From positions 1 to 20,223 of the forward strand of contig DWZW01000187.1 in assembly GCA_019117345.1 (NCBI GenBank): DNA of 20,223 bases, read 5' to 3'. Both the position numbers and the translations under genes were made by a program. The first letter of the stretch is position 1. Every line of letters begins with the position of its first letter. This stretch comes from Claveliimonas stercoravium. Its GTDB lineage: Bacteria; Bacillota; Clostridia; Lachnospirales; Lachnospiraceae. The notes below the pieces were generated by a model. That model was not told the DNA's origin, ran no database searches, and was given only the letters and a program-made list of their open reading frames with translations. Below are positions 7,575-14,399 of this stretch, piece after piece.

Positions 7575-8804
7575 TTGCTAGAAATTAAAACAAACGAGTC
7601 AGAAGCGGCGGCAAAAATCATTGTTGTTGGAGTTGGAGGCGGCGGAAACAATGCTGTCAACCGAATGATCGACGAACAGATCGCCGGCGTTGAATTTATC
7701 GCTATCAATACAGACAAGCAGGCCCTGCAGTTATGTAAGGCGCCCACACTGATGCAGATCGGAGACAAGATCACCAAAGGACTCGGCGCTGGCGCCCGTC
7801 CGGAGATCGGAGAGAAGGCGGCAGAGGAGAGCGCGGAGGAGATTTCCGCTGCTCTGAAGGGCGCTGATATGGTATTTGTCACCTGCGGTATGGGCGGCGG
7901 TACCGGAACCGGCGCCACACCCGTTGTTGCCCGCATCGCAAAGGAGCAGGGCGCTCTGACAGTCGGCGTTGTCACGAAGCCCTTCCGTTTTGAGTCCAAG
8001 ACCCGTATGAACAATGCTCTGCAGGGAATCGATAAATTGAAGGAGAACGTGGACACGCTCATTGTCATCCCCAATGACAAACTCCTGGAGGTAGTGGACA
8101 GACGCACCACCATGCCGGAGGCTCTGAAGAAGGCGGATGAGGTGCTTCAGCAGGGTATCCAGGGCATCACGGACCTGATCAATGTTCCGTCCCTTATCAA
8201 CCTGGACTTTGCGGACGTGCAGACAGTCATGACGGACAAGGGTATCGCCCACATCGGAATCGGACAGGGCCGCGGCGACGACAAGGCGCTGGAGGCCGTG
8301 AAGCAGGCTGTTGCCAGCCCGCTGCTTGAGACCACCATCGCGGGTGCCTCTCATGTCATCATCAATATTTCCGGTGATATCACTCTTATGGATGCGTCAG
8401 ATGCGGCTGAGTTCGTGCAGGATCTGGCGGGAGAGGATGCCAATATCATCTTTGGTGCTATGTACGATGATTCCAGAGCGGACGAGGCGACCATCACTGT
8501 CATTGCGACAGGCTTACATAATGTAGGCGGAACCTCCTCCAAACTGAAATCCAGGCTGGAGGGCCGCTCCGGGATGGTACCACCGGCCAGCAGCTATGAC
8601 AGGCAGCTGAATCCTGCCCACACATCACATGCGTCCCACACGACCCATGCTCCGAGGCAGGAGGCGGGAGCGATGCCGTCCAACAGCGGAAGCGGACTGA
8701 AGCGTCCGATGGGAGGGACCACCCCTTCACTGGATACACCGAGGACTCCTACCAGCAAGGTGAAGGAGCAGTCTATCAAGATCCCGGATTTCTTTAAAAA
8801 GTAA
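7575..8804 (+). CDS. ftsZ: Cell division GTPase FtsZ
   Basis: FtsZ is the tubulin-like GTPase that forms the Z ring at midcell and, during sporulation, near the pole. The 409-residue protein has the tubulin signature G-G-G-T-G-T-G-A at 107-114, the T7-loop stretch N-L-D-F-A-D-V-Q-T-V-M, a variable linker rich in Ser, Thr, His and Pro, and the C-terminal tail I-K-I-P-D-F-F that binds membrane tethers. The start is TTG 7575: AAAGGAGGAG ends about 6 nt before it and the protein then begins M-L-E-I-K; the in-frame ATG at 7530 would add 15 residues encoded across the ribosome binding site. It uses more CGT/CGC arginine codons than its neighbours, consistent with high expression. ftsA and sepF, possible tether genes, are not in the window. 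Confidence 0.98.
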   Translation: MLEIKTNESEAAAKIIVVGVGGGGNNAVNRMIDEQIAGVEFIAINTDKQALQLCKAPTLMQIGDKITKGLGAGARPEIGEKAAEESAEEISAALKGADMVFVTCGMGGGTGTGATPVVARIAKEQGALTVGVVTKPFRFESKTRMNNALQGIDKLKENVDTLIVIPNDKLLEVVDRRTTMPEALKKADEVLQQGIQGITDLINVPSLINLDFADVQTVMTDKGIAHIGIGQGRGDDKALEAVKQAVASPLLETTIAGASHVIINISGDITLMDASDAAEFVQDLAGEDANIIFGAMYDDSRADEATITVIATGLHNVGGTSSKLKSRLEGRSGMVPPASSYDRQLNPAHTSHASHTTHAPRQEAGAMPSNSGSGLKRPMGGTTPSLDTPRTPTSKVKEQSIKIPDFFKK

Positions 8805-8822
8805 AGAGCAAAGCCTTTTCAG

Positions 8823-8853
8823 GAGGCCGCACAGAGTGTGCGGCCTCTTTTTT
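8823..8853 (+). terminator. Intrinsic terminator after ftsZ
   Basis: An 11-bp perfect GC-rich stem (8823-8833 with 8837-8847), a 3-nt loop and six T follow ftsZ by 18 nt. A second T run lies at 8859-8865. This closes the dcw transcript and separates it from the spoIIGA operon. Confidence 0.93.
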
Positions 8854-8935
8854 CTGCCTTTTTTTCGAAAACTTCTGTATTTCTGCGGAAACCATATTTT
8901 TCTGTCGAGAAAATCTGCCGCCCGCCCGGCACCAT

Positions 8936-8969
8936 CTGACAAATTTTGAAGCCCTCTTCTCTTTATAAT
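8936..8969 (+). promoter_or_regulatory. spoIIG-type promoter with 22-bp spacing (candidate Spo0A target)
   Basis: CTGACA (8936-8941) and TATAAT (8964-8969) are 22 bp apart. This is too far for ordinary sigma-A use, but it is the spacing known for the B. subtilis spoIIG promoter, which sigma-A recognises only with phosphorylated Spo0A. Candidate 0A boxes (consensus TGTCGAA) are TGTCGAG at 8903-8909 (6/7), TTCGAAA at 8864-8870 (inverted, 6/7), and a weaker inverted match overlapping the -35 (TGTCAGA read on the - strand). Transcription would begin near 8976, about 58 nt before the spoIIGA start. Function is inferred by analogy. Confidence 0.65.
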
Positions 8970-9033
8970 AATTCCTGCCCGGGTACGGCGAAGCAGTACG
9001 CGATATCTGCACGAAAGAGAAAGAAGGTGTGAT

Positions 9034-9822
9034 GTGGAATATGAACTGTATATAGACGTTTTTTTTCTTGAAAATTTTATGATGGACCACATACTGCTCC
9101 TCCTTGTCAGACGGATACTGAAAAGCCCTGCCACGCTTGGACGTATCGCTCTGGGAGCACTGGCGGGAGCTCTGCTCATGTGTGTGGTGACCGCCTGGCC
9201 GCTTCCCTGTCCGTTCATAAAATTTTTTCTGTTCCACGGTGTGGTCAGTGTGGTCATGCTGCGGGCAGGGCTTGGGATACCATGGGGAAGGAGGATGGTG
9301 TACGCCCTCTGTCTTCTGTACGCATCCGGCTTTCTCGCGGGCGGCATCATGGGATATCTGTCCCAGTACGGAGGCTGGGTGGAGGTGGGAAGCCTCTTTT
9401 TTGCCCTGGCTGTGGGAAGCTACTATCTTGCCTCCGGCGTGCTCTGGCTCGTCTCTCTCGGACTGGGGCGCGGCCGCGGCCGGTGCCGGGCAGACCTCTT
9501 CTGGGAGGGCAGGAGGGTGACGCTGACGGCTCTCATCGACACCGGAAATTCCCTGACAGACCCCTTTACCGGGGACCCTGTCAGCATCCTGGAGAGGGCG
9601 GCGGCGGAGGAGCTGTTCCAGGGCCGTATGCCTGATGAGCTGCGGTATATCCCGTACCGCTCGGTTGGAAGGAAGGATGGAGTGCTCCCGGCCGTGAGGC
9701 TGGAAAAGCTCTGTATATATGAGAGGGGCCCGAGGTGGATCACAGGGCCTCTGGTGGGGATCAGCGGGGACGCGGTATCTTCAGACGGAACATACCGGAT
9801 GCTCATCCATCCGGATTTATAG
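9034..9822 (+). CDS. spoIIGA: Sigma-E processing peptidase SpoIIGA
   Basis: SpoIIGA is the membrane-embedded aspartic protease that removes the pro-sequence from pro-sigma-E in the mother cell after a signal from the forespore. The 262-residue protein begins Y-I-D-V-F-F-L-E-N-F, as the family does, has about five hydrophobic segments in residues 1-145, and then a soluble domain with the aspartyl-protease motif D-T-G-N (Asp169) followed by S-L-T-D-P. It is shorter than the B. subtilis protein (about 309 residues). GTG 9034 is preceded by GAAGG; the ATG two bases upstream is out of frame. It lies 23 nt before sigE and presumably forms one operon with it, driven by the promoter at 8936-8969. Confidence 0.94.
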   Translation: MEYELYIDVFFLENFMMDHILLLLVRRILKSPATLGRIALGALAGALLMCVVTAWPLPCPFIKFFLFHGVVSVVMLRAGLGIPWGRRMVYALCLLYASGFLAGGIMGYLSQYGGWVEVGSLFFALAVGSYYLASGVLWLVSLGLGRGRGRCRADLFWEGRRVTLTALIDTGNSLTDPFTGDPVSILERAAAEELFQGRMPDELRYIPYRSVGRKDGVLPAVRLEKLCIYERGPRWITGPLVGISGDAVSSDGTYRMLIHPDL

Positions 9823-9845
9823 TATAGATTGGAGGAGAGAAAAAC

Positions 9846-10586
9846 ATGATGATAAAAGTTGCAGTGCCGGATCAGTTTAAACTCAAGGTGATACCGAATT
9901 TCAGGACACTTTTTTTCCCGGAGAGGGGAGACGTGCACTATATCGGCGGCTCGGACATCCTCCCGGCGCCGCTGGAGGCCGGGGAGGAGGCCAGGGCCAT
10001 AGGGATGCTGGGGACCGGGGAGGACAAGGCGGCCAGGAAGCTGCTCATCGAGCACAATCTCCGTCTTGTGGTGTACATAGCCAAGAAGTTTGACAATACG
10101 GGGGTGGGTGTGGAGGACCTCATCTCCATTGGGACTATCGGCCTCATCAAGGCCATCAATACCTACGACCCGAAGAAGAAGATCAAGCTGGCAACCTACG
10201 CCTCCCGGTGCATTGAAAACGAGATACTCATGTATCTGCGCAGGAACAACAAGACCAGGATGGAGGTGTCCATCGACGAACCCCTCAACGTGGACTGGGA
10301 TGGCAACGAGCTGCTCCTGTCGGATATCCTGGGCACGGAGGAGGACACCATCTACCGGGACCTGGAGCAGGAGGCGGAGCGGAAGGTGCTGGGGAAGGCG
10401 CTGGAGAGGCTCACCAGCAGGGAGCAGACTATTGTGCGCCTCCGTTTTGGTCTTGGGGTGCCCGGAGGGGAGGAGAAGACCCAGAAGGAGGTGGCGGACG
10501 TGCTGGGCATCTCCCAGTCCTACATCTCCCGCCTGGAGAAGAAGATCATGCAGAGGCTGAAGAGGGAAATGGTAAAATATTCATAG
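9846..10586 (+). CDS. sigE: Sporulation sigma factor sigma-E (pro-sigma-E)
   Basis: This 246-residue sigma-70-family protein is the first mother-cell-specific sigma factor. It carries a pro-sequence: the conserved Y-I-G-G-S motif starts at residue 32, and SpoIIGA cleavage in homologues occurs close to this point. Region 2 follows (N-L-R-L-V-V-Y-I-A-K-K-F then E-D-L-I-S-I-G-T-I-G-L-I-K-A), and region 4 ends with a helix-turn-helix, T-Q-K-E-V-A-D-V-L-G-I-S-Q-S-Y-I-S-R-L-E. GGAGGAG at 9831-9837 precedes ATG 9846; the adjacent ATG at 9849 would shorten it by one residue. In Bacillus sigG follows directly; here a nuclease gene intervenes. No terminator separates sigE from that gene. Confidence 0.96.
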   Translation: MMIKVAVPDQFKLKVIPNFRTLFFPERGDVHYIGGSDILPAPLEAGEEARAIGMLGTGEDKAARKLLIEHNLRLVVYIAKKFDNTGVGVEDLISIGTIGLIKAINTYDPKKKIKLATYASRCIENEILMYLRRNNKTRMEVSIDEPLNVDWDGNELLLSDILGTEEDTIYRDLEQEAERKVLGKALERLTSREQTIVRLRFGLGVPGGEEKTQKEVADVLGISQSYISRLEKKIMQRLKREMVKYS

Positions 10587-10612
10587 CCACAGCCCGGGTA
10601 AAATGATACAAT
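10584..10612 (+). promoter_or_regulatory. Possible extended -10 promoter before the beta-CASP nuclease gene
   Basis: TGATACAAT (10604-10612) is an extended -10 element with one mismatch in its TATAAT part. The matching -35 position holds TAGCCA (10584-10589), 17 bp away, only four of six bases. It overlaps the sigE stop codon. It would give the nuclease gene vegetative expression independent of the sporulation promoter; this is a weak call. Confidence 0.35.
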
Positions 10613-10636
10613 AAAAACAAAAAGGGGTTGAGGTAT

Positions 10637-12244
10637 ATGAAGCTTACTTTTATCGGCGCGGCCCACGAGGTGACAGGAAGCTGCCATCTTCTGGAGGCCT
10701 GCGGGAGGCGGGTCCTCATCGACTGCGGGATGGAGCAGGGACCGGACCTGTATGAGAACCAGCAGCTGCCGGTGACGGCGGGGGAGATCGACTATGTGCT
10801 TCTGACCCACGCTCACATCGACCACTCGGGAAATATCCCTCTCCTGTGCAAGCAGGGCTTTGCGGGGGAGGTAGTCACCACCTTCGCCACCTCGGACCTG
10901 TGCAGCATCATGCTGCGGGACAGTGCCCACATCCAGGAGTTTGAGGCCCAGTGGAGGAACCGGAAGGCACGGCGCAGCGGAGGAGAGCTGTACGAGCCGG
11001 TATACACCATGGCGGACGCGGACGCGGCCATCCAGCTCTTTGCCCCCTGCGATTATGGGCAGACTATCGACCTGTGCCCGGGCATCAGGGTCCGGTTTGG
11101 CGACATGGGCCATCTCCTTGGCTCTGCCAGCATCGAGGTGTGGGTGACGGAGGGGGACGTGACAAAGAAGGTGGTGTTCTCAGGTGATGTGGGAAATACC
11201 AACCAGCCCATCATCCGGGACCCCCAGCCTGTGCGGGAGGCGGACTATGTGGTCATTGAGTCCACCTACGGCGACAGGCTCCACGGGGATGAGATACCGG
11301 ACTATGTGGGAGAGTTTACCCGCATCCTGCGGGAGACCTTTGACAGAGGCGGCAATGTGGTCATTCCCTCCTTTGCTGTGGGCAGGACCCAGGAGCTGCT
11401 CTATTTTATCCGGGAGATCAAGGAGAAAAACCTTTTGCCCGAGTATCCCTCCTTTGAGGTCTATGTGGACAGTCCCCTTGCCATAGAGGCGACCACTGTC
11501 TTCAACAAGAACGTCAGGTCCTGCTTTGACGAGGAGGCCATGGCTCTTGTGGAGCGGGGCATCAATCCGCTTGTCTTCCCGGGACTGAAGACAAGCATCA
11601 CCACAGAGGAGTCCAAGCAGATCAACCTGGACGAACGGCCCAAGGTCATCATCTCCGCCTCAGGCATGTGCGAGGCGGGGCGGATACGCCACCACCTGAA
11701 GCACAATCTGTGGCGCAGTGAGTGCACCATCTGCTTTGTGGGCTACCAGGCTGTGGGCACCCTGGGCAGGAAGCTGCTGGAGGGAGCCCAGGTGGTGAAG
11801 CTCTTTGGAGAGACGATCTCAGTCAACGCCAGGATAGAGTCCATCAGGGGTATCAGCGGTCATGCGGATATGAACGGCCTGCTGGCCTGGCTGGAGGGCT
11901 TTGAGAGAAAGCCGGACCGGGTCATCGTGGTCCACGGGGAGGATACCGTGACGGAGAGCTTTGCCCGGACCGTGGAGGAGAAGACGGGCTGCCCTGCGTT
12001 TGCACCCTTTTCAGGCGGCTGTATCGACCTGGCCACGGGGCAGATCCTGACAGAGGGGCAGCGCATCCCCAGGAAAGCGCCCGAGAAGCCGGCCAGGGCG
12101 AAGGCGAGAGCGGCCTTTGAGCGTGTGGTGGCCGCTGCCAGACATCTCATGGAGGTGGTCTTGAAAAACGAGGGCCTCTCCAACAAGGACCTGGCAAGAT
12201 TTGAGACCCAGATCCAGAACCTGGCGGACAAGTGGGACAGATGA
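10637..12244 (+). CDS. Beta-CASP metallo-beta-lactamase-fold ribonuclease (YSH1-like)
   Basis: The 535-residue protein is a two-metal hydrolase of the beta-CASP group, whose members process or degrade RNA. Metal-binding motifs are in order: H-A-H-I-D-H at residues 58-63, His159 in G-H-L-L-G-S-A, and Asp184 in S-G-D-V-G. The beta-CASP motifs follow: E-S-T-Y-G (from 208), A-S-G-M-C-E-A-G-R (about 341-349), S-G-H-A-D (His409) and V-H-G-E (His433). The last 60 or so residues are a basic helical tail. ATG 10637 is chosen because AAAGGGG lies 9 nt upstream; an in-frame TTG at 10628 adds only three residues. It separates sigE from sigG. It is not RNase J by motif order or length. Its substrate is unknown and a role in sporulation is only suggested by position. 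Confidence 0.9.
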   Translation: MKLTFIGAAHEVTGSCHLLEACGRRVLIDCGMEQGPDLYENQQLPVTAGEIDYVLLTHAHIDHSGNIPLLCKQGFAGEVVTTFATSDLCSIMLRDSAHIQEFEAQWRNRKARRSGGELYEPVYTMADADAAIQLFAPCDYGQTIDLCPGIRVRFGDMGHLLGSASIEVWVTEGDVTKKVVFSGDVGNTNQPIIRDPQPVREADYVVIESTYGDRLHGDEIPDYVGEFTRILRETFDRGGNVVIPSFAVGRTQELLYFIREIKEKNLLPEYPSFEVYVDSPLAIEATTVFNKNVRSCFDEEAMALVERGINPLVFPGLKTSITTEESKQINLDERPKVIISASGMCEAGRIRHHLKHNLWRSECTICFVGYQAVGTLGRKLLEGAQVVKLFGETISVNARIESIRGISGHADMNGLLAWLEGFERKPDRVIVVHGEDTVTESFARTVEEKTGCPAFAPFSGGCIDLATGQILTEGQRIPRKAPEKPARAKARAAFERVVAAARHLMEVVLKNEGLSNKDLARFETQIQNLADKWDR

Positions 12245-12300
12245 TCCGCTAAAAAGGCTGTCCGCCAAAAGGGAAGAAAAAAGTGAAAAAAGTGATGTGA

Positions 12301-12337
12301 AGTTTTGGCCCTTTGTCAAGGGCTAAAACTTTTTTTA
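12301..12337 (+). terminator. Intrinsic terminator between the nuclease gene and sigG
   Basis: A 13-bp stem (12301-12313 with 12318-12330, one G-U) with a TGTC loop is followed by seven T. It lies 56 nt after the nuclease stop codon. It should stop most read-through from spoIIGA-sigE into sigG. Confidence 0.93.
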
Positions 12338-12352
12338 TTTTCCCCTGCGCCG

Positions 12353-12382
12353 GTATAAGCCCGGGCCGGATCGAGAAAAATC
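12353..12382 (+). promoter_or_regulatory. Candidate sigma-F-type promoter for sigG
   Basis: GTATA (12353-12357) followed after 15 bp by GAGAAAAATC (12373-12382) resembles the forespore sigma-F pattern (GYWTA, about 15 bp, GGnnAnAnTw), with the second G and the last base of the -10 mismatched. It lies between the terminator and the sigG ribosome binding site, where a sigG promoter must be. No convincing sigma-A hexamer pair was seen in the same gap. In B. subtilis spoIIIG is sigma-F dependent. Confidence 0.4.
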
Positions 12383-12429
12383 AATACTGTACGAGATCAG
12401 ATGATGACGGAAAGCAAGGAGGTTTAAAG

Positions 12430-13212
12430 ATGATGGCACAGGGGAAGGTTGAAATCTGCGGGGTGAACACGTCAAAGCTCCCGCTCCTTACAGAAGAGGA
12501 AAAGGAGGAGCTGCTGGCCCGCATAAAGGAGGGGGACGAGGAGGCGAAGGACCGGTACATCAAAGGGAACCTGCGCCTGGTGCTGAGCGTCATAAAACGC
12601 TTCTCGGCCAGCAGTGAAAACCCGGACGACCTGTTCCAGATCGGCTGTATCGGACTCATCAAGGCGGTCAACAATTTTAATACAGACCTGGATGTGAAAT
12701 TCTCTACCTATGCGGTCCCCATGATCATCGGTGAGATCCGGCGCTATATGCGGGACAACAATTCCATCCGGGTGAGCCGCTCTCTGCGTGACACGGCCTA
12801 CAAGGCGATCTATGCCAGGGAGAGCTACATGAAGCAGCACTTGAAGGAGCCGACGGTCCAGGAGATCGCCAGGGAGATAGGGATCTCAGGGGAGGATATC
12901 GTTTTCGCGCTGGACGCCATACAGGCCCCTGTGAGCCTGCAGGAGCCGGTCTACAGCGACGGCGGGGACGCTCTCTATGTGATGGACCAGATCAGTGACA
13001 AGAAGAACCGGGAGGAAAAGTGGATCGAGGATCTGTCCCTGGAGGCTGCCATGGACCACCTGAGCAGCAGGGAGCAGTACATCATAAGGCTGCGCTTCTT
13101 TGAGGGAAAGACACAGATGGAGGTGGCCGAGGAGATACAGATCTCCCAGGCGCAGGTGAGCCGTCTGGAGAAGCATGCACTGAAGGTCATGCGTCAGTAC
13201 CTGAATGGCTGA
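12430..13212 (+). CDS. sigG: Sporulation sigma factor sigma-G
   Basis: Sigma-G is the late forespore-specific sigma factor. The 260-residue protein begins with the sigma-G signature K-V-E-I-C-G-V-N-T-S-K-L-P, has region 2 (N-L-R-L-V-L-S-V-I-K-R-F, then D-D-L-F-Q-I-G-C-I-G-L-I-K-A), region 3 (E-P-T-V-Q-E-I-A-R-E-I-G-I-S) and region 4 ending Q-M-E-V-A-E-E-I-Q-I-S-Q-A-Q-V-S-R-L-E. It has no pro-sequence. AAGGAGG at 12416-12422 selects ATG 12430; the neighbouring ATG 12433 is possible. An open frame extends upstream into the terminator but has no ribosome binding site. It is cut off from sigE by a terminator and seems to have its own promoter. No anti-sigma gene is adjacent. Confidence 0.96.
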   Translation: MMAQGKVEICGVNTSKLPLLTEEEKEELLARIKEGDEEAKDRYIKGNLRLVLSVIKRFSASSENPDDLFQIGCIGLIKAVNNFNTDLDVKFSTYAVPMIIGEIRRYMRDNNSIRVSRSLRDTAYKAIYARESYMKQHLKEPTVQEIAREIGISGEDIVFALDAIQAPVSLQEPVYSDGGDALYVMDQISDKKNREEKWIEDLSLEAAMDHLSSREQYIIRLRFFEGKTQMEVAEEIQISQAQVSRLEKHALKVMRQYLNG

Positions 13213-13276
13213 CGGAGCACAGGAGCAGGGCGGGGAAGAAGGAGCGGCGAAAAACAGCAGGATATGCAAATACCCG

Positions 13277-13305
13277 TTGAAATTTCAGCCGCTTCATACT
13301 ATGAT
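13277..13305 (+). promoter_or_regulatory. Sigma-A-type promoter before the HAD phosphatase gene
   Basis: TTGAAA (13277-13282) and TATGAT (13300-13305) are 17 bp apart, each with one mismatch. A CATACTA string at 13295-13301, like the -10 of sporulation sigma factors, overlaps the -10, but no matching -35 was found. Transcription would begin about 30 nt before the start codon. Confidence 0.6.
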
Positions 13306-13340
13306 AGGGGAGAAGAAAAGGAAAAGGAGTGCCGTGTATC

Positions 13341-14000
13341 ATGAGAGGCTGTATATTTGACCTGGATGGAACATTGACGAATACATTGGAGTCACTGACC
13401 TATTCTGTAAATCTTACGCTGAAGGAGATGGAGCTTCCCTCCATTACCACGGACCAGTGCAGAAGGTTTGTGGGAGACGGTGCCAGGAAGCTGATAGAGA
13501 GGACGCTGGAGGCCTGCGGGGACAGGAGCCTGAGCCGTCTGGATGAGGGGATGGAGATCTACGGCAGAATATTCCATGACAACTGTACATATCATGTAAC
13601 ACCCTACGATGGGGTCATGGAGATGCTGGCGGATCTGAAGTACATGGGCATGCGCCTGGCGGTGCTGTCCAACAAGCCCCACGGGCAGGCGGTGGATGTG
13701 GTGAGACAGATATTCGGGGACGGAGTCTTCGACTTTGTGCAGGGGCAGAGCGAGGAGCTGCCGAGAAAGCCTGACCCGGCCGGGGTCTTGTACCTGCTGG
13801 ACAAGATGGGCATCAAAAAGGAGGAGTGCGTCTACGTGGGCGACTCGGAGGTGGACGTGGCTACTGCGAAGGCAGCCGGTGTGACCGGGCTTGCCGCCAC
13901 GTGGGGCTTTCGGAGCAGGCAGGTCCTTGAGGAGGCGGGGGCCGGCGTGCTCATCGACCATCCCGGGGAGTTGGTGGATTTCCTGCGGGGCCGCGGATAA
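13341..14000 (+). CDS. HAD-family phosphatase (phosphoglycolate phosphatase-like)
   Basis: This 219-residue haloacid-dehalogenase hydrolase has all four catalytic motifs: D-L-D-G-T (nucleophile Asp7, acid/base Asp9), S-N-K (110-112), the lysine in R-K-P-D-P (Lys143), and G-D-S-E-V-D (167-172). A helical cap between residues 15 and 80 marks subclass I. Such enzymes dephosphorylate small phosphate esters such as 2-phosphoglycolate; the true substrate cannot be read from sequence. ATG 13341 is preferred: the in-frame GTG at 13329 overlaps the AGGAG ribosome binding site at 13325-13329. It has its own predicted promoter, so despite lying 128 nt after sigG it need not be sporulation-linked. The following small gene is probably in the same transcript. 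Confidence 0.9.
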   Translation: MRGCIFDLDGTLTNTLESLTYSVNLTLKEMELPSITTDQCRRFVGDGARKLIERTLEACGDRSLSRLDEGMEIYGRIFHDNCTYHVTPYDGVMEMLADLKYMGMRLAVLSNKPHGQAVDVVRQIFGDGVFDFVQGQSEELPRKPDPAGVLYLLDKMGIKKEECVYVGDSEVDVATAKAAGVTGLAATWGFRSRQVLEEAGAGVLIDHPGELVDFLRGRG

Positions 14001-14089
14001 AGCGAAGCCGCGGTATGGATAAAGAAGAAAAGGACAATGAGAGCATACGGGACATAGAATGAAAAAGAAAGAAGGGAGGAGAAAAAAGC

Positions 14090-14353
14090 ATGTATGAGTA
14101 TGATGAAGAATGTCTGCAGGTGTTTCTTGACAGACAGGGACAGCTGTTTGACGAGCCGGTGGCCGGGACCTTAGAGGAGGCGGAGGCTTTCCTGGAGGAC
14201 TGCATGGCCGTCGTGGTGGACAGCATCCAGGATGTGGCAAGCTATTTCCAGGAGGAGGGCGTGGACGTGGAAGGCATGTCCCTCGAGGAGCTGGAAGAAG
14301 CATCAGAGGTCTTTGCCCTGCCAAGCGGCAAATACCTGATCGTGGAAGGATAG
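14090..14353 (+). CDS. Small acidic protein, function unknown
   Basis: The 87-residue protein is strongly acidic and predicted mostly helical, with no transmembrane segment, signal peptide or cysteine pair. It has a helical core with E-E-A-E-A-F-L-E-D-C and ends S-G-K-Y-L-I-V-E-G, which could be a short terminal beta strand. AGGGAGGAG at 14073-14081 is a strong ribosome binding site 8 nt before ATG 14090, and a hairpin follows the stop by 6 nt, so it is a real expressed gene. I do not recognise a named family. It follows the HAD phosphatase by 89 nt with no terminator between, suggesting co-transcription. No function is proposed. Confidence 0.8.
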   Translation: MYEYDEECLQVFLDRQGQLFDEPVAGTLEEAEAFLEDCMAVVVDSIQDVASYFQEEGVDVEGMSLEELEEASEVFALPSGKYLIVEG

Positions 14354-14359
14354 GAAAAC

Positions 14360-14384
14360 GGAGCCGCCCGGTGTGGGCGGCTCC
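14360..14384. terminator. Bidirectional hairpin terminator between convergent genes
   Basis: A perfect 10-bp GC-rich stem (GGAGCCGCCC, 14360-14369, with 14375-14384) has a 5-nt loop. Read on the - strand it is followed by GTTTTCC, a modest T run; on the + strand the sequence after it is only loosely T-rich. It serves the 87-residue protein gene and the convergent - strand gene. Confidence 0.75.
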
Positions 14385-14399
14385 GCTGCTTGTATCTTC

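Noticed and set aside
8500..8750. Possible insertion or foreign segment at the 3' part of ftsZ, where composition and residue use change
   Set aside because: This is the ordinary variable linker of FtsZ (Ser, Thr, His and Pro rich) before the conserved C-terminal tail.
12313..12429. N-terminal extension of sigG by 39 codons, from a TTG inside the terminator
   Set aside because: The extension lacks a ribosome binding site, is encoded by the terminator stem and T run, and the canonical sigma-G N-terminus begins at ATG 12430 behind AAGGAGG.
13295..13301. CATACTA as a sigma-G or sigma-E -10 element before the HAD gene
   Set aside because: No matching -35 at the proper spacing; an overlapping TTGAAA-17-TATGAT explains the region better.
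14015..14097. Two chained mini-frames (15 codons from 14015, then 12 codons from 14059 through an ATGA overlap) leading into the start of the 87-residue protein gene
   Set aside because: The overlaps are neat, but neither has a convincing ribosome binding site and the second is simply the A- and G-rich Shine-Dalgarno region read as Lys, Arg and Glu codons.
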